In this document: positions 7,964 to 15,891 of the stretch, in pieces
Layout of the letters: each line of letters opens with the position of its first letter
How positions within the stretch are numbered: the stretch's first letter is position 1
Program-made: the position numbers and the translations under genes
Source of the DNA: Clostridiales bacterium UBA7568
GTDB taxonomy: Bacteria > Bacillota > Clostridia > Oscillospirales > CAG-272
NCBI GenBank assembly: GCA_002479075.1
Contig: DLLG01000018.1
Location: 10,749-46,172, forward strand
Direction: 5' to 3'
DNA: 35,424 nt
The notes under the pieces: model-generated
Told to the model about the DNA's origin: nothing
The model's database searches: none
What the model saw: only the letters and a program-made list of their open reading frames with translations

Positions 7964-9010
7964 CTACTTGCTTAAGTCAACCCATATAGCAGGGCGGACA
8001 CACACGTCGCTGAACGAAACATAATTGCCATAATATCTGACAGAGCCGTTGGAACCGACATTGGCGGCAGTATCCCCTAAACCACCGGGTGAACGAGTCC
8101 ACCAAAACGGTAGCCCAACCTCGGACTTACCCGTATTGGCACCATTTGCAACCGCATACACGGTCGGCCGGCAAGCTCTTTCCGCATCGGAAGAAAAATA
8201 TGTTTCAACCTCGTTTATACTAAGCAGAAATACGCTGTCTGTCGTCTTTTTTCCGGGATTAGTATCATATTTCGGATTTTTACCCGCATAGATATTCTTC
8301 ATTTGAATTTTTGAAATTTCATTTTTGTCAAATGCCTCATTTATAAACGTTTCATTCAACCAGCTTCGCAGAGAGCAAGTGTCCCACGTAACGTATGCAT
8401 TCGACGTATTGAAAGGCTTGGCATCAAGAGCATATTTGCTGACCAGCAGAATTCTTGACTCTCTTTTATCAAGTACAATCCATTCAATTTTTTCTTTTCC
8501 GTTTGCAAAATTGTTATCCTGCTCATATGAGCCGAACTTATATGTATCGCCAACGTTGATGCTTTTTATGGTGTTCCATTTTTCGTCACCGTATTTTTTT
8601 GCATAACAAGCATCAATCAAGTCTTCACTGTCTTTATAAAATTTCAGCTTGTTGAAATCTGAAATCGCCTTATCGTATTCACCGTTATTCATCAACTCAA
8701 CAGCATCGTTATATGCATCGCGAGGAATGATAACGGTTACATACATTATGCCGAACAAAACCAATGCAACCGCAAATGATAAGATGACGCCCCATACGAT
8801 CAGATGCTTTTTTTGCCATCTCTTTTCCGCCATAACGTAATCTCGGATCGTCGGCGGAACATAGCCATTTCGAAGCTGACTTAAGTAACCATAGCCTCCG
8901 ACATCTGTATCAGCGAACTGTTTTGCTCCGCATTTTTTGCATACGCCAATGCTGGCACCTTCGCCGAATTCTATTGTGCCTCCGCACTTTTTACATTTGA
9001 ATGTTGTCAT
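7964..9010 (-). CDS. Zinc ribbon-TM-DUF6273 protein
   Basis: Unknown function. The 348-residue protein keeps the same ends as the 958-residue neighbour but lacks the TIR: zinc ribbon (C6, C9, C24, C27; MTTFKCKKCGG), a short linker, one TM helix (about 70-94), a short TPR-like repeat (YNDAVELMNNGEYDKAISDF), then a DUF6273 domain (about 150-348) ending in WWTRSPGG and VCVRPAIWVDL. It looks like an effector-less membrane sensor version of its neighbour. AAGGAG precedes the ATG. DUF6273 has a C-type-lectin-like/formylglycine-enzyme-like look with a variable segment between WWxRS and RPAxW; its ligand is unknown. Confidence 0.82.
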   Translation of the reverse strand: MTTFKCKKCGGTIEFGEGASIGVCKKCGAKQFADTDVGGYGYLSQLRNGYVPPTIRDYVMAEKRWQKKHLIVWGVILSFAVALVLFGIMYVTVIIPRDAYNDAVELMNNGEYDKAISDFNKLKFYKDSEDLIDACYAKKYGDEKWNTIKSINVGDTYKFGSYEQDNNFANGKEKIEWIVLDKRESRILLVSKYALDAKPFNTSNAYVTWDTCSLRSWLNETFINEAFDKNEISKIQMKNIYAGKNPKYDTNPGKKTTDSVFLLSINEVETYFSSDAERACRPTVYAVANGANTGKSEVGLPFWWTRSPGGLGDTAANVGSNGSVRYYGNYVSFSDVCVRPAIWVDLSK

Positions 9011-9042
9011 TTTGTTTCTCCTTTAAAGTCAATCATAATTTT

Positions 9043-11724
9043 TCACCAAATACCGATCAGCTTGCAAACCGGACCATAAATGCCAAATAACAGAGCAGTG
9101 TCCAAAATAAAAGGAATAACATTCTCCAATATCGGATTATCGCTTTCAAACTTTCGCGATATGGAACACATCGAAGTAAACATTTGAAGCCAAATTGCCA
9201 AGACAACAATCAATACCGGAAATCCCCAACTGGCAAGGAAGCTTTTGGGACTGAATATCCCGGCAACAAGAGCTACGAGAAATGAAAGTATAACGCCACA
9301 GAACGCACAAAAACGGATTCCCCCTTTGGTATCGCTCATACCCGTACTTCCTGCAATACAACAGCCAACTACCAACACAACAAATAAATATATCCCCGCC
9401 AGAACGAAAAATGCCAACATTGCCGGCCATAAAACATCGTACATCCTATCCGGCATTTTATCAAAATTGATCCGGCCCTTGAGATAAGCAAGGGCAACTG
9501 CGAGCGCGCTCGTAATTATCAGCCAGAAGCTGGTGAATACAGAAATTCTTTTAGCTTTGGCTTTTCTTTGGCGACACATTTCGTCATACGCCAGTTTCCA
9601 TTCATATCTGCGTTGAACCATTTGTTTCTGCTGTTCATCTGATATTTTTATAAAGCGGAGTCGCTCTGCATCACCAACGCTCGCAAGATATTTTGTATAC
9701 TCCGGCACATCTTTTATAAGAACGTCAGATTTAACTATGTTTTCTTCGCTTGTTGCCCCAATGGCAATCAAGCAAAGATAGTAATATATAAGCGGATCTT
9801 CCGGCGAAATTGAAGCAACTACATCAATATAGTACTTAGCCTGCTTGAACGCCTCGTATTTTATCCAGGCGCCTGCAATGTTCAGCATTGCGGGATTAAA
9901 TTCGCTGACATTTTTTATATCCGAATCAAAATACTTTATCGCTTCTCTCGCAAAGCTGTCCCTTTCGTTCGTATATTCGCAGTTTCCAACAACATCCAGC
10001 GCGGAAATAACCGCCTGATCGCGTTTCGTACCATCTGTCAATTTCAGCAAATCAACGAGATTTTGAGTCATCGTTCCGGCAGAACAATTCTCCGCTATGC
10101 TTATAGACAGCAATATGCTTCTTGCCGTTATATTTCCCGGATCAACATCAAACGCCTTGTCAATATAACGCCGAGCGTCATTAAAACGTTTTTTCGCTTT
10201 CAGCTTTCTTATCAGATTCAGATTCAATTCAATATATCTGTCAACATCATCGCTTTTCAAAGTAGTGAGCAAAATGTCAAATGCATTCAAGCACAGATTC
10301 GCAGTAACAGCGTCAAATGCTTTTTTAATATTTTTCCCCCTGTGCTCATATTTGTAAGGCAGAATCGTTTTCAAAACATTACACGAATAGTTGTCGTTCT
10401 TTCCAACGCTGTCATATAAAGCATCAAGAATTATTTTCGCCTGTTCCTTGCCGGCACACTCAAAATATCTGTTGAACATAGGCAGTGTTTGGTTATTAAA
10501 TGCTTTGCTTATGTTAGCAAGAAGTGCTTCTTCATCAGCATTATGAGACTTGATCAGTATATCGTAAAGGATTGCTTCAGCGCAACGGGGATCTTCAAAC
10601 AGGATATTGTCATTCTGTTTTTGGGCATCTTCAAACTTTCCTTGGCTTAAAAACGTTTTTACCAGCGTCAGCATACCGGGTGTCGAAACTTCAAGATCCA
10701 AATCGGCACCTTCGCCGATTTCGCGAGTCTTGATTGCTTCGGCTTTGATTGTTGTTGCCTTTTTTGTAATTTGTGCACTTCCGAGCTTGATTTTTTCAAG
10801 TCTGATTCCGTTTTTAGTTTCATCTGTAATGCGTTTTATATGGCGCAACAAATCCTGAAGGAATGTAATATCTGAAGCGTTCAGACACTGTCTCGCCCTT
10901 AACGCCGCGGGAAGATCTCCGGGGTCACAATTTTTATAAACAACAACAAGAGAGTTTTTGTGTTTCTCGCCGTTTTCAAGCCTTGTGCGAAATCTTCCCC
11001 ATTCGTTCTTGACCCAAACAGAACTGAAATATTCCGGCTTTTCGCCGAAAACAACCATAACCTTGGCAGTTTTGATTGCGTTATAAATGTACGGTTCATA
11101 CTGTTCCGAAACCTTGTTTCGCAAGCTGATGCGACTGAAAAACACATTATAGCCCTCCGCCGTCAGCGCCTGGTACAAATCCTGTGCATCAATGCTGTCC
11201 TGCGTTCTTTCAATTCCGTTTTCACGGTCGCTGTCTTTAAAACTGATAAAGACATCATATGCCGGCTCATTGCTCGCCTTTTCAAGCCACTCGACACGAA
11301 CTTTATCTATGTATTCTGCCTGTTTTTTGTAGCCTTCCGAGATATCATCCGGAGCAAGAGAAATTGCCTTTTTTACATTTTTATCATCCGAAAACGAATT
11401 TTCGGTAATGTTGTTGCAAGTTGGCACTTTCTTGTTTTCGTTTAAATCCGTGACATATGTTATATGAGCAACTGAAAGCGCTTTCCCCCAATACGCTTCA
11501 TAGCTTTCGGGCTCCTTCAGGATTATTTCATCAAACAAGCTCTCGGATTTTTCAAAATCCCCGTCGCGCAGCGCCGCCCACGCATTCGCCCTCTGAACGG
11601 CGTGAATATCATTGCTACTGTCAATTTCCCACGAATTTCCGCAATATTCGCATACGCACCTGTTTCCCTTGCGTTCATTTCTGGCTCCGCAGGTTTTGCA
11701 TATATATGTTATCATCTCATTCAC
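9043..11724 (-). CDS. Zinc ribbon-TIR-TPR protein with C-terminal membrane domain
   Basis: Not characterised. The 893-residue protein has a zinc ribbon (C9, C12, C25, C28), a TPR-like segment, a TIR domain (about 155-300: YDVFISFKDSD, FFSRISLRNKV, AKVMVVFGEKPEYF, WVKNEW) with E241 at the putative catalytic position, a long helical repeat region (about 330-690), and four or five TM segments (about 728-890). The start is GTG at 11724, because GTGAGG lies eight bases upstream; the in-frame ATG at 11715 is too far from it. Compared with its two TIR paralogues it is the most diverged (FISFKDSD for FICYKE) and ends in membrane helices instead of an RCC1 or DUF6273 domain. Fourth from the end of the operon's gene order read with its neighbours SPFH and RCC1. 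Confidence 0.84.
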   Translation of the reverse strand: MNEMITYICKTCGARNERKGNRCVCEYCGNSWEIDSSNDIHAVQRANAWAALRDGDFEKSESLFDEIILKEPESYEAYWGKALSVAHITYVTDLNENKKVPTCNNITENSFSDDKNVKKAISLAPDDISEGYKKQAEYIDKVRVEWLEKASNEPAYDVFISFKDSDRENGIERTQDSIDAQDLYQALTAEGYNVFFSRISLRNKVSEQYEPYIYNAIKTAKVMVVFGEKPEYFSSVWVKNEWGRFRTRLENGEKHKNSLVVVYKNCDPGDLPAALRARQCLNASDITFLQDLLRHIKRITDETKNGIRLEKIKLGSAQITKKATTIKAEAIKTREIGEGADLDLEVSTPGMLTLVKTFLSQGKFEDAQKQNDNILFEDPRCAEAILYDILIKSHNADEEALLANISKAFNNQTLPMFNRYFECAGKEQAKIILDALYDSVGKNDNYSCNVLKTILPYKYEHRGKNIKKAFDAVTANLCLNAFDILLTTLKSDDVDRYIELNLNLIRKLKAKKRFNDARRYIDKAFDVDPGNITARSILLSISIAENCSAGTMTQNLVDLLKLTDGTKRDQAVISALDVVGNCEYTNERDSFAREAIKYFDSDIKNVSEFNPAMLNIAGAWIKYEAFKQAKYYIDVVASISPEDPLIYYYLCLIAIGATSEENIVKSDVLIKDVPEYTKYLASVGDAERLRFIKISDEQQKQMVQRRYEWKLAYDEMCRQRKAKAKRISVFTSFWLIITSALAVALAYLKGRINFDKMPDRMYDVLWPAMLAFFVLAGIYLFVVLVVGCCIAGSTGMSDTKGGIRFCAFCGVILSFLVALVAGIFSPKSFLASWGFPVLIVVLAIWLQMFTSMCSISRKFESDNPILENVIPFILDTALLFGIYGPVCKLIGIW

Positions 11725-11816
11725 AAGTTGTACCTCACATAAAAATTAAAATTCAGATTGTTTAATAGCTTTTGTACTTTGCAACCGTATACTTCCCCGT
11801 CTCAACACGTTTTTGC

Positions 11817-13358
11817 TCAATAATCCTTCGGCTTTCCGCAAACAGAGCATTTTGGTGAAAAGAGCCCTTTGAACGTCCCGCCGCAGTATTGGCAGACTCT
11901 TTGAGAGCGACGTTGGGCAGCAAGGCGATCCCGCTGTTCTTGTTCTTTTTCGCGACGGCGCTGTTCTTCTTCGCGAAGGCGCTGTTGTTGTTTCAGACGG
12001 AATGGTCTTTCTTCTTCAAAAGATCTGAGCGTTGTTAGCGGCATAATGCCTTTCCAACCCGAAACATTACATTGTCGGCAGTCGTTTTTTCCATCAGCAA
12101 CTACGATTCCGTTAGATTTAAGCCCAACTACGTGATTACCTCCAGCCGACAACGCGATTATATCGCTCCAATCCGAGACCTTGTACAAGCCATCTTCGCT
12201 ATATCCCGCTATAATAACCGTTCCATCAGATTTAAGTCCAGTGGTAAATCCTCTGCCCGCGGATATCGCCACAATGTTACGCCAATCAGAAACATCACAC
12301 TGTCCATATTTATTGTATCCGACGGCTACGACTGTCCCGTCAAGCCTAAGGCCCACCGTGTGTCCACCTCCTGTGGACACCGCAATTATCTGACTCCAAT
12401 CCGAGACATTGCATTGACCATAGTCATTCTTTCCCGTCGCAACGACCGTTCCGTCGGATTTAAGCCCAACCGTGACCTCAGTGCTAGTACATATTGCAAC
12501 AATATTTCTCCACCCCGAAACATTGCGGGCTTCAATTCTGTCCCATCCAACGACGACAACCGTTCCGTCTGACTTCAGTCCAACGGTGTGCCAGTATCCA
12601 ACCGATACCGACACTATGTCTGACCATCCGGAAACATTGCACTGTTTTTCGTCGTTTTTCCCGACAGCAACTACGGTTCCGTCCGCTTTGAGACCAACCG
12701 TGTGGCCCCAACCAGCCGATACAGCGACCATATCTTTCCAGAGCGACACATTGCATTGACCATCGTCATTATTTCCCGTCGCAACAACTGTTCCATTTGA
12801 CATAAGTCCAACTGTATGATTGATGGCGGCAGATATAGGCATTCGCGCCATTTCAATGGAGTTTTTGCGAATTGTTTCAGCAAGCTTCTGAATATGCCTG
12901 TCCTTTGCTTTGATTATATCAGCATTTGCCTTTTTCCATTTTTCAGCACACTCCTCTGAACAGTATTTCAAAATCTTTTGATAGTTTTTGTTGCTTTCAA
13001 GGGGCTCTATGATATTTTGCAAACAATGCTCGTTTTTGATTTTTATCTCCGCCATCAACTTACCAACATACGCTTCTCCGCACTCCGGCGACATATTCAG
13101 GACGTTGTCAAAAAGTTCATCCGCATCGTTGAATTCCCCGTCCTCCAGCATCATAAATGCGCGTTTGAGAAGCGACTCTGTCGAAGCGGCGTTTTCAACC
13201 TTGACCGAGCCCTTTACCTCAACGGTACCCGACACCTCGACCATCAGCTTCTTTGCCTCCTCAAGGGAGTATTTTATCCCGCACGACTGACACACAAATA
13301 CGCCGTCCTGCTTTATTATATCCGTGCTTCCGCACATCTCGCATTTAATAATCGGCAT
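11817..13358 (-). CDS. Zinc ribbon-RCC1 propeller-coiled coil-zinc ribbon protein
   Basis: Function unknown. In 513 residues: N-terminal zinc ribbon (C6, C9, C23, C26), a beta-rich spacer (VSGTVEVKGSVKVEN), a TPR-like helical region (60-170), seven RCC1-type repeats of about 38 residues (about 175-440; pattern HTVGLKSDGTVVAVG, then QCNVSGW and IVAVSAG), a charged Arg/Glu/Gln coiled coil (about 445-485) and a C-terminal zinc ribbon (C489, C492, C504, C507). Seven repeats would close a seven-blade propeller. No TM or signal peptide, so it is cytoplasmic. It is related to the TIR-RCC1 protein of the same operon but has no TIR. GGAGG lies before the ATG. Confidence 0.84.
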   Translation of the reverse strand: MPIIKCEMCGSTDIIKQDGVFVCQSCGIKYSLEEAKKLMVEVSGTVEVKGSVKVENAASTESLLKRAFMMLEDGEFNDADELFDNVLNMSPECGEAYVGKLMAEIKIKNEHCLQNIIEPLESNKNYQKILKYCSEECAEKWKKANADIIKAKDRHIQKLAETIRKNSIEMARMPISAAINHTVGLMSNGTVVATGNNDDGQCNVSLWKDMVAVSAGWGHTVGLKADGTVVAVGKNDEKQCNVSGWSDIVSVSVGYWHTVGLKSDGTVVVVGWDRIEARNVSGWRNIVAICTSTEVTVGLKSDGTVVATGKNDYGQCNVSDWSQIIAVSTGGGHTVGLRLDGTVVAVGYNKYGQCDVSDWRNIVAISAGRGFTTGLKSDGTVIIAGYSEDGLYKVSDWSDIIALSAGGNHVVGLKSNGIVVADGKNDCRQCNVSGWKGIMPLTTLRSFEEERPFRLKQQQRLREEEQRRREKEQEQRDRLAAQRRSQRVCQYCGGTFKGLFSPKCSVCGKPKDY

Positions 13359-13383
13359 CTGTTTTTCCTCCCGGTTTTTAATA

Positions 13384-14091
13384 TTACTTCAATGCTCTCG
13401 TCTTTTTATTACGCTCCGAAAGAAGCAGAGAGGCTTTTTTGCAGAGGGCGATTGCAGAGGTCTCGTCTCCGGCAGAAAGTTTTTCTCCCGCTTGCGCAAC
13501 CGCAAGCGAAATGTCTTTTTCAAGTTCAAAAAGTGCTTCGCTGCTCATCGGATCGCTATATTCGACGGCTTCCGAAAAATCTGAAAAAACTTTTTTTGCA
13601 TCTGCCGACGCCGCACGCTCAACAAGCATATCGGCATCAACCTTGAGCAGACGTATAAATGTGGTTTTGTCACTGACCTTTGTCTGCACATCATCAATAG
13701 TTTGCTTTGCAAGTAAGCAAGATATTGCAAAAACCAAATATACTCCGAGAGCGATAAACTGCGGAGCAAATACGAGCCCCCATTTTACCTTTGTATGGTA
13801 TCCGAGAACAATAAACACCGTAGATATTACAAGTTCGAACGCAATATATGCCGCACTGTGTTTTACAAGAGGAAGCCCAAAGAGCCAATCCTTAAGAGAA
13901 AGCCCGCGCGAGCCCAAAACCGCTCCGCCTATCGCAAGGAGAAGAAAGGAAATCATAACAAATGCAAATGATATCCAGAATTCCGCGCCGTGTCCCTCGA
14001 AGCCACAAACCACAAACAGCACTACGGTGTAAACAACTATCGCAATAACAAGAACTGCCATAAGCATCTTTGATTTTTTCGTTAATTTCAT
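13384..14091 (-). CDS. Four-TM membrane protein with cytoplasmic helical tail
   Basis: I do not recognise a named family. The 235-residue protein has four hydrophobic segments (about 6-30, 36-60, 76-101, 102-129) and a helical, charged C-terminal domain of about 105 residues. It begins 21 bases after the SPFH gene, so the two are very likely made together. In B. subtilis the SPFH protein YdjI works with membrane partners encoded beside it; by analogy this could be the membrane anchor of the SPFH protein here. That is inference from position and topology only. AAAGGAA precedes the ATG. Confidence 0.75.
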   Translation of the reverse strand: MKLTKKSKMLMAVLVIAIVVYTVVLFVVCGFEGHGAEFWISFAFVMISFLLLAIGGAVLGSRGLSLKDWLFGLPLVKHSAAYIAFELVISTVFIVLGYHTKVKWGLVFAPQFIALGVYLVFAISCLLAKQTIDDVQTKVSDKTTFIRLLKVDADMLVERAASADAKKVFSDFSEAVEYSDPMSSEALFELEKDISLAVAQAGEKLSAGDETSAIALCKKASLLLSERNKKTRALK

Positions 14092-14112
14092 AATAATGAT
14101 TCCTTTCGATTT

Positions 14113-15855
14113 TTAGTTATTCGGTTTCGCCGAACCGCAGTCCGGGCAGAATTTAGACGTTATATTCTTTGCTCCGCAGGCGCAATTCCAGGTGGACGCA
14201 ACCGGGCACGGAGCACCGCAATCCGGGCAAAATTTAGATGTTATATTTTTTGTTCCGCAAGAACAATTCCAAGTCGGTCTGGACGGAGCCTGCGGCTTTC
14301 CGCAGTTGGGACAGAATTTAGACGTTATATTTGTCTCGCCACAGGAGCAGCTCCAACCTGATACGGGAGCAGGAGCCTGTGCCGCGCGGGGAGATGTCGG
14401 CGACATAATGCTGTCAAACTTATCTCCCATAACGCCTGCCATCTTCATTCCCATCATAAGGTTCACCATCTCCGATGATGCTCCTCCGCCAGATGAATTT
14501 CCGCCGTTTGCTCCGAACTGTCCCATACCTGCCGCATATGCCTTCTGCACGTCGGCTTCGATTTCGTCTTTATGGCTGTAACCTTTTGCGTGCATAACTT
14601 CCGCCTCCGCAAAGCCAGCCAGCTTGGATGACTCAGCCTGGCCCTGTGCCTTGATCATCTCGAGTTGGGCTTGAGTCTGCGCTTCGATTATTCTGCGTTT
14701 CTGTTCGGCAAGCGCAATATCTGCTTTGACTTCTTCCGTTCTGACACCTATGTATGCCTGAGAGATAAGCGCTTTATAATCCTTGAAGTTTTTGTCATCC
14801 TCCGGCAGAGAAACCGTCGTCACATAAAACTGCGGAATCGAAAGTCCGTATTCTTCAAAACGTGGAGAGATCTTTTCGCGGAGAGCATCTGAAAATTCTC
14901 CAAGATGCGCATCTATTTCAAGAATATTGATTTTTTGCTGACTTAAAACATTTGCAAGATAGGTTTTTATCTCTGTAACTATCGGCGCGCGGAAAGCAGC
15001 CTGAAGCGATTTTGTAAAGCCGTCTCCTCTTCCCTCCCAGTCTATGCCTTTCATCGTTCCGACCAGTTTAAGAAGTGCCTTGCGTGAATTTTCAATCTTC
15101 AGGTTCATTTCGCCTGAAGCGCCTATGTCAAGCGGAAGTCCCGTCGCAGGTTCAACAAATCTGACGCGACTGTCCGTGCCCCATTTAATTCCCATCTGAA
15201 CAGTCTTGTTTACGAAATAAACCTCTGCGTGGAAAGGAGTCTGGTGTCCCGTAGGAAGAGCATAGATTTTCTTAAGTATCGGGATGTTTTCCGTTTCAAG
15301 AGTGTGTCTGCCTGGACCGAATGTGTCAAGAGCCTCTCCGTTGAGGAAGAATATCGCCTCCTGCGATTCGTGAACAATGAGCTGCGAGCCAAGATTGAAA
15401 TCTTCTATCGGATGCTTCCATATGAATGTGTCGTTGTTGCCCTCGTACTGAATAACGCTCACGCCGGTATCGTTTGTAAGCCCTGCTTTGGCGAGTTCTT
15501 TTTTGATATTGAATTCGCAGTCGCAAATCGGGCATTTTCCGATTTCTTTTGTTTTATCAACTTCAACTGCGCACGCACATTGAGGACAGTTGACAGTTGC
15601 GATCTTATATTCTGCCGTCGCCGAGAGCGGAGAAAGCTCTTTCCCGCAGACAGGGCATTTTTTGCCCTTCAACTTTGCCTGATCACAAACGACAACATTT
15701 CCGCATCCCGGACAAACCTTTGATGTCAGTCTTGCCTTCTTTGTGTCTATTTCTTCTCCGCAGGCTCCGCATTTGATCACCTTTTTGGCAAATATAAAGG
15801 TTGACGCCTGATTGATACTTCCGCATTTCGGACATTCGATTGCAAATTTTCCCAT
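14113..15855 (-). CDS. SPFH/YdjI-like protein with six zinc ribbons
   Basis: SPFH (flotillin/prohibitin-like) proteins form assemblies on membranes; this type resembles B. subtilis YdjI and the so-called virion core protein family. In 580 residues: three N-terminal zinc ribbons (C8/C11/C29/C32, C48/C51/C67/C70, C90/C93/C108/C111), an SPFH domain (about 135-375), a helical Ala/Glu-rich segment (380-450), a Gly/Ser-rich linker, and three near-identical C-terminal zinc ribbons with the pattern NITSKFCPxCG. The three C-terminal ribbons are also tandem repeats in the DNA (about 14130-14350). No TM helix is seen. It lies between the TIR-RCC1 and the four-TM gene; AAGGAGA before the ATG. Confidence 0.88.
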   Translation of the reverse strand: MGKFAIECPKCGSINQASTFIFAKKVIKCGACGEEIDTKKARLTSKVCPGCGNVVVCDQAKLKGKKCPVCGKELSPLSATAEYKIATVNCPQCACAVEVDKTKEIGKCPICDCEFNIKKELAKAGLTNDTGVSVIQYEGNNDTFIWKHPIEDFNLGSQLIVHESQEAIFFLNGEALDTFGPGRHTLETENIPILKKIYALPTGHQTPFHAEVYFVNKTVQMGIKWGTDSRVRFVEPATGLPLDIGASGEMNLKIENSRKALLKLVGTMKGIDWEGRGDGFTKSLQAAFRAPIVTEIKTYLANVLSQQKINILEIDAHLGEFSDALREKISPRFEEYGLSIPQFYVTTVSLPEDDKNFKDYKALISQAYIGVRTEEVKADIALAEQKRRIIEAQTQAQLEMIKAQGQAESSKLAGFAEAEVMHAKGYSHKDEIEADVQKAYAAGMGQFGANGGNSSGGGASSEMVNLMMGMKMAGVMGDKFDSIMSPTSPRAAQAPAPVSGWSCSCGETNITSKFCPNCGKPQAPSRPTWNCSCGTKNITSKFCPDCGAPCPVASTWNCACGAKNITSKFCPDCGSAKPNN

Positions 15856-15891
15856 AATTCATTCTCCTTAAATTATATTTAGTTTTATTTT

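Noticed and set aside
5000..9010. A complete diversity-generating retroelement around the DUF6273 domains
   Set aside because: No reverse transcriptase, accessory protein or template repeat is present in the window.
12072..12572. Long plus-strand frames opposite the RCC1 and other minus-strand genes
   Set aside because: They are antisense shadows of repetitive coding sequence without ribosome binding sites or recognisable domains.
11950..12800. Regular repeats of about 114 bases that could suggest a CRISPR-like or satellite array
   Set aside because: They are coding repeats for RCC1 blades, in frame and with diverged DNA; there are no short identical repeats with unique spacers.
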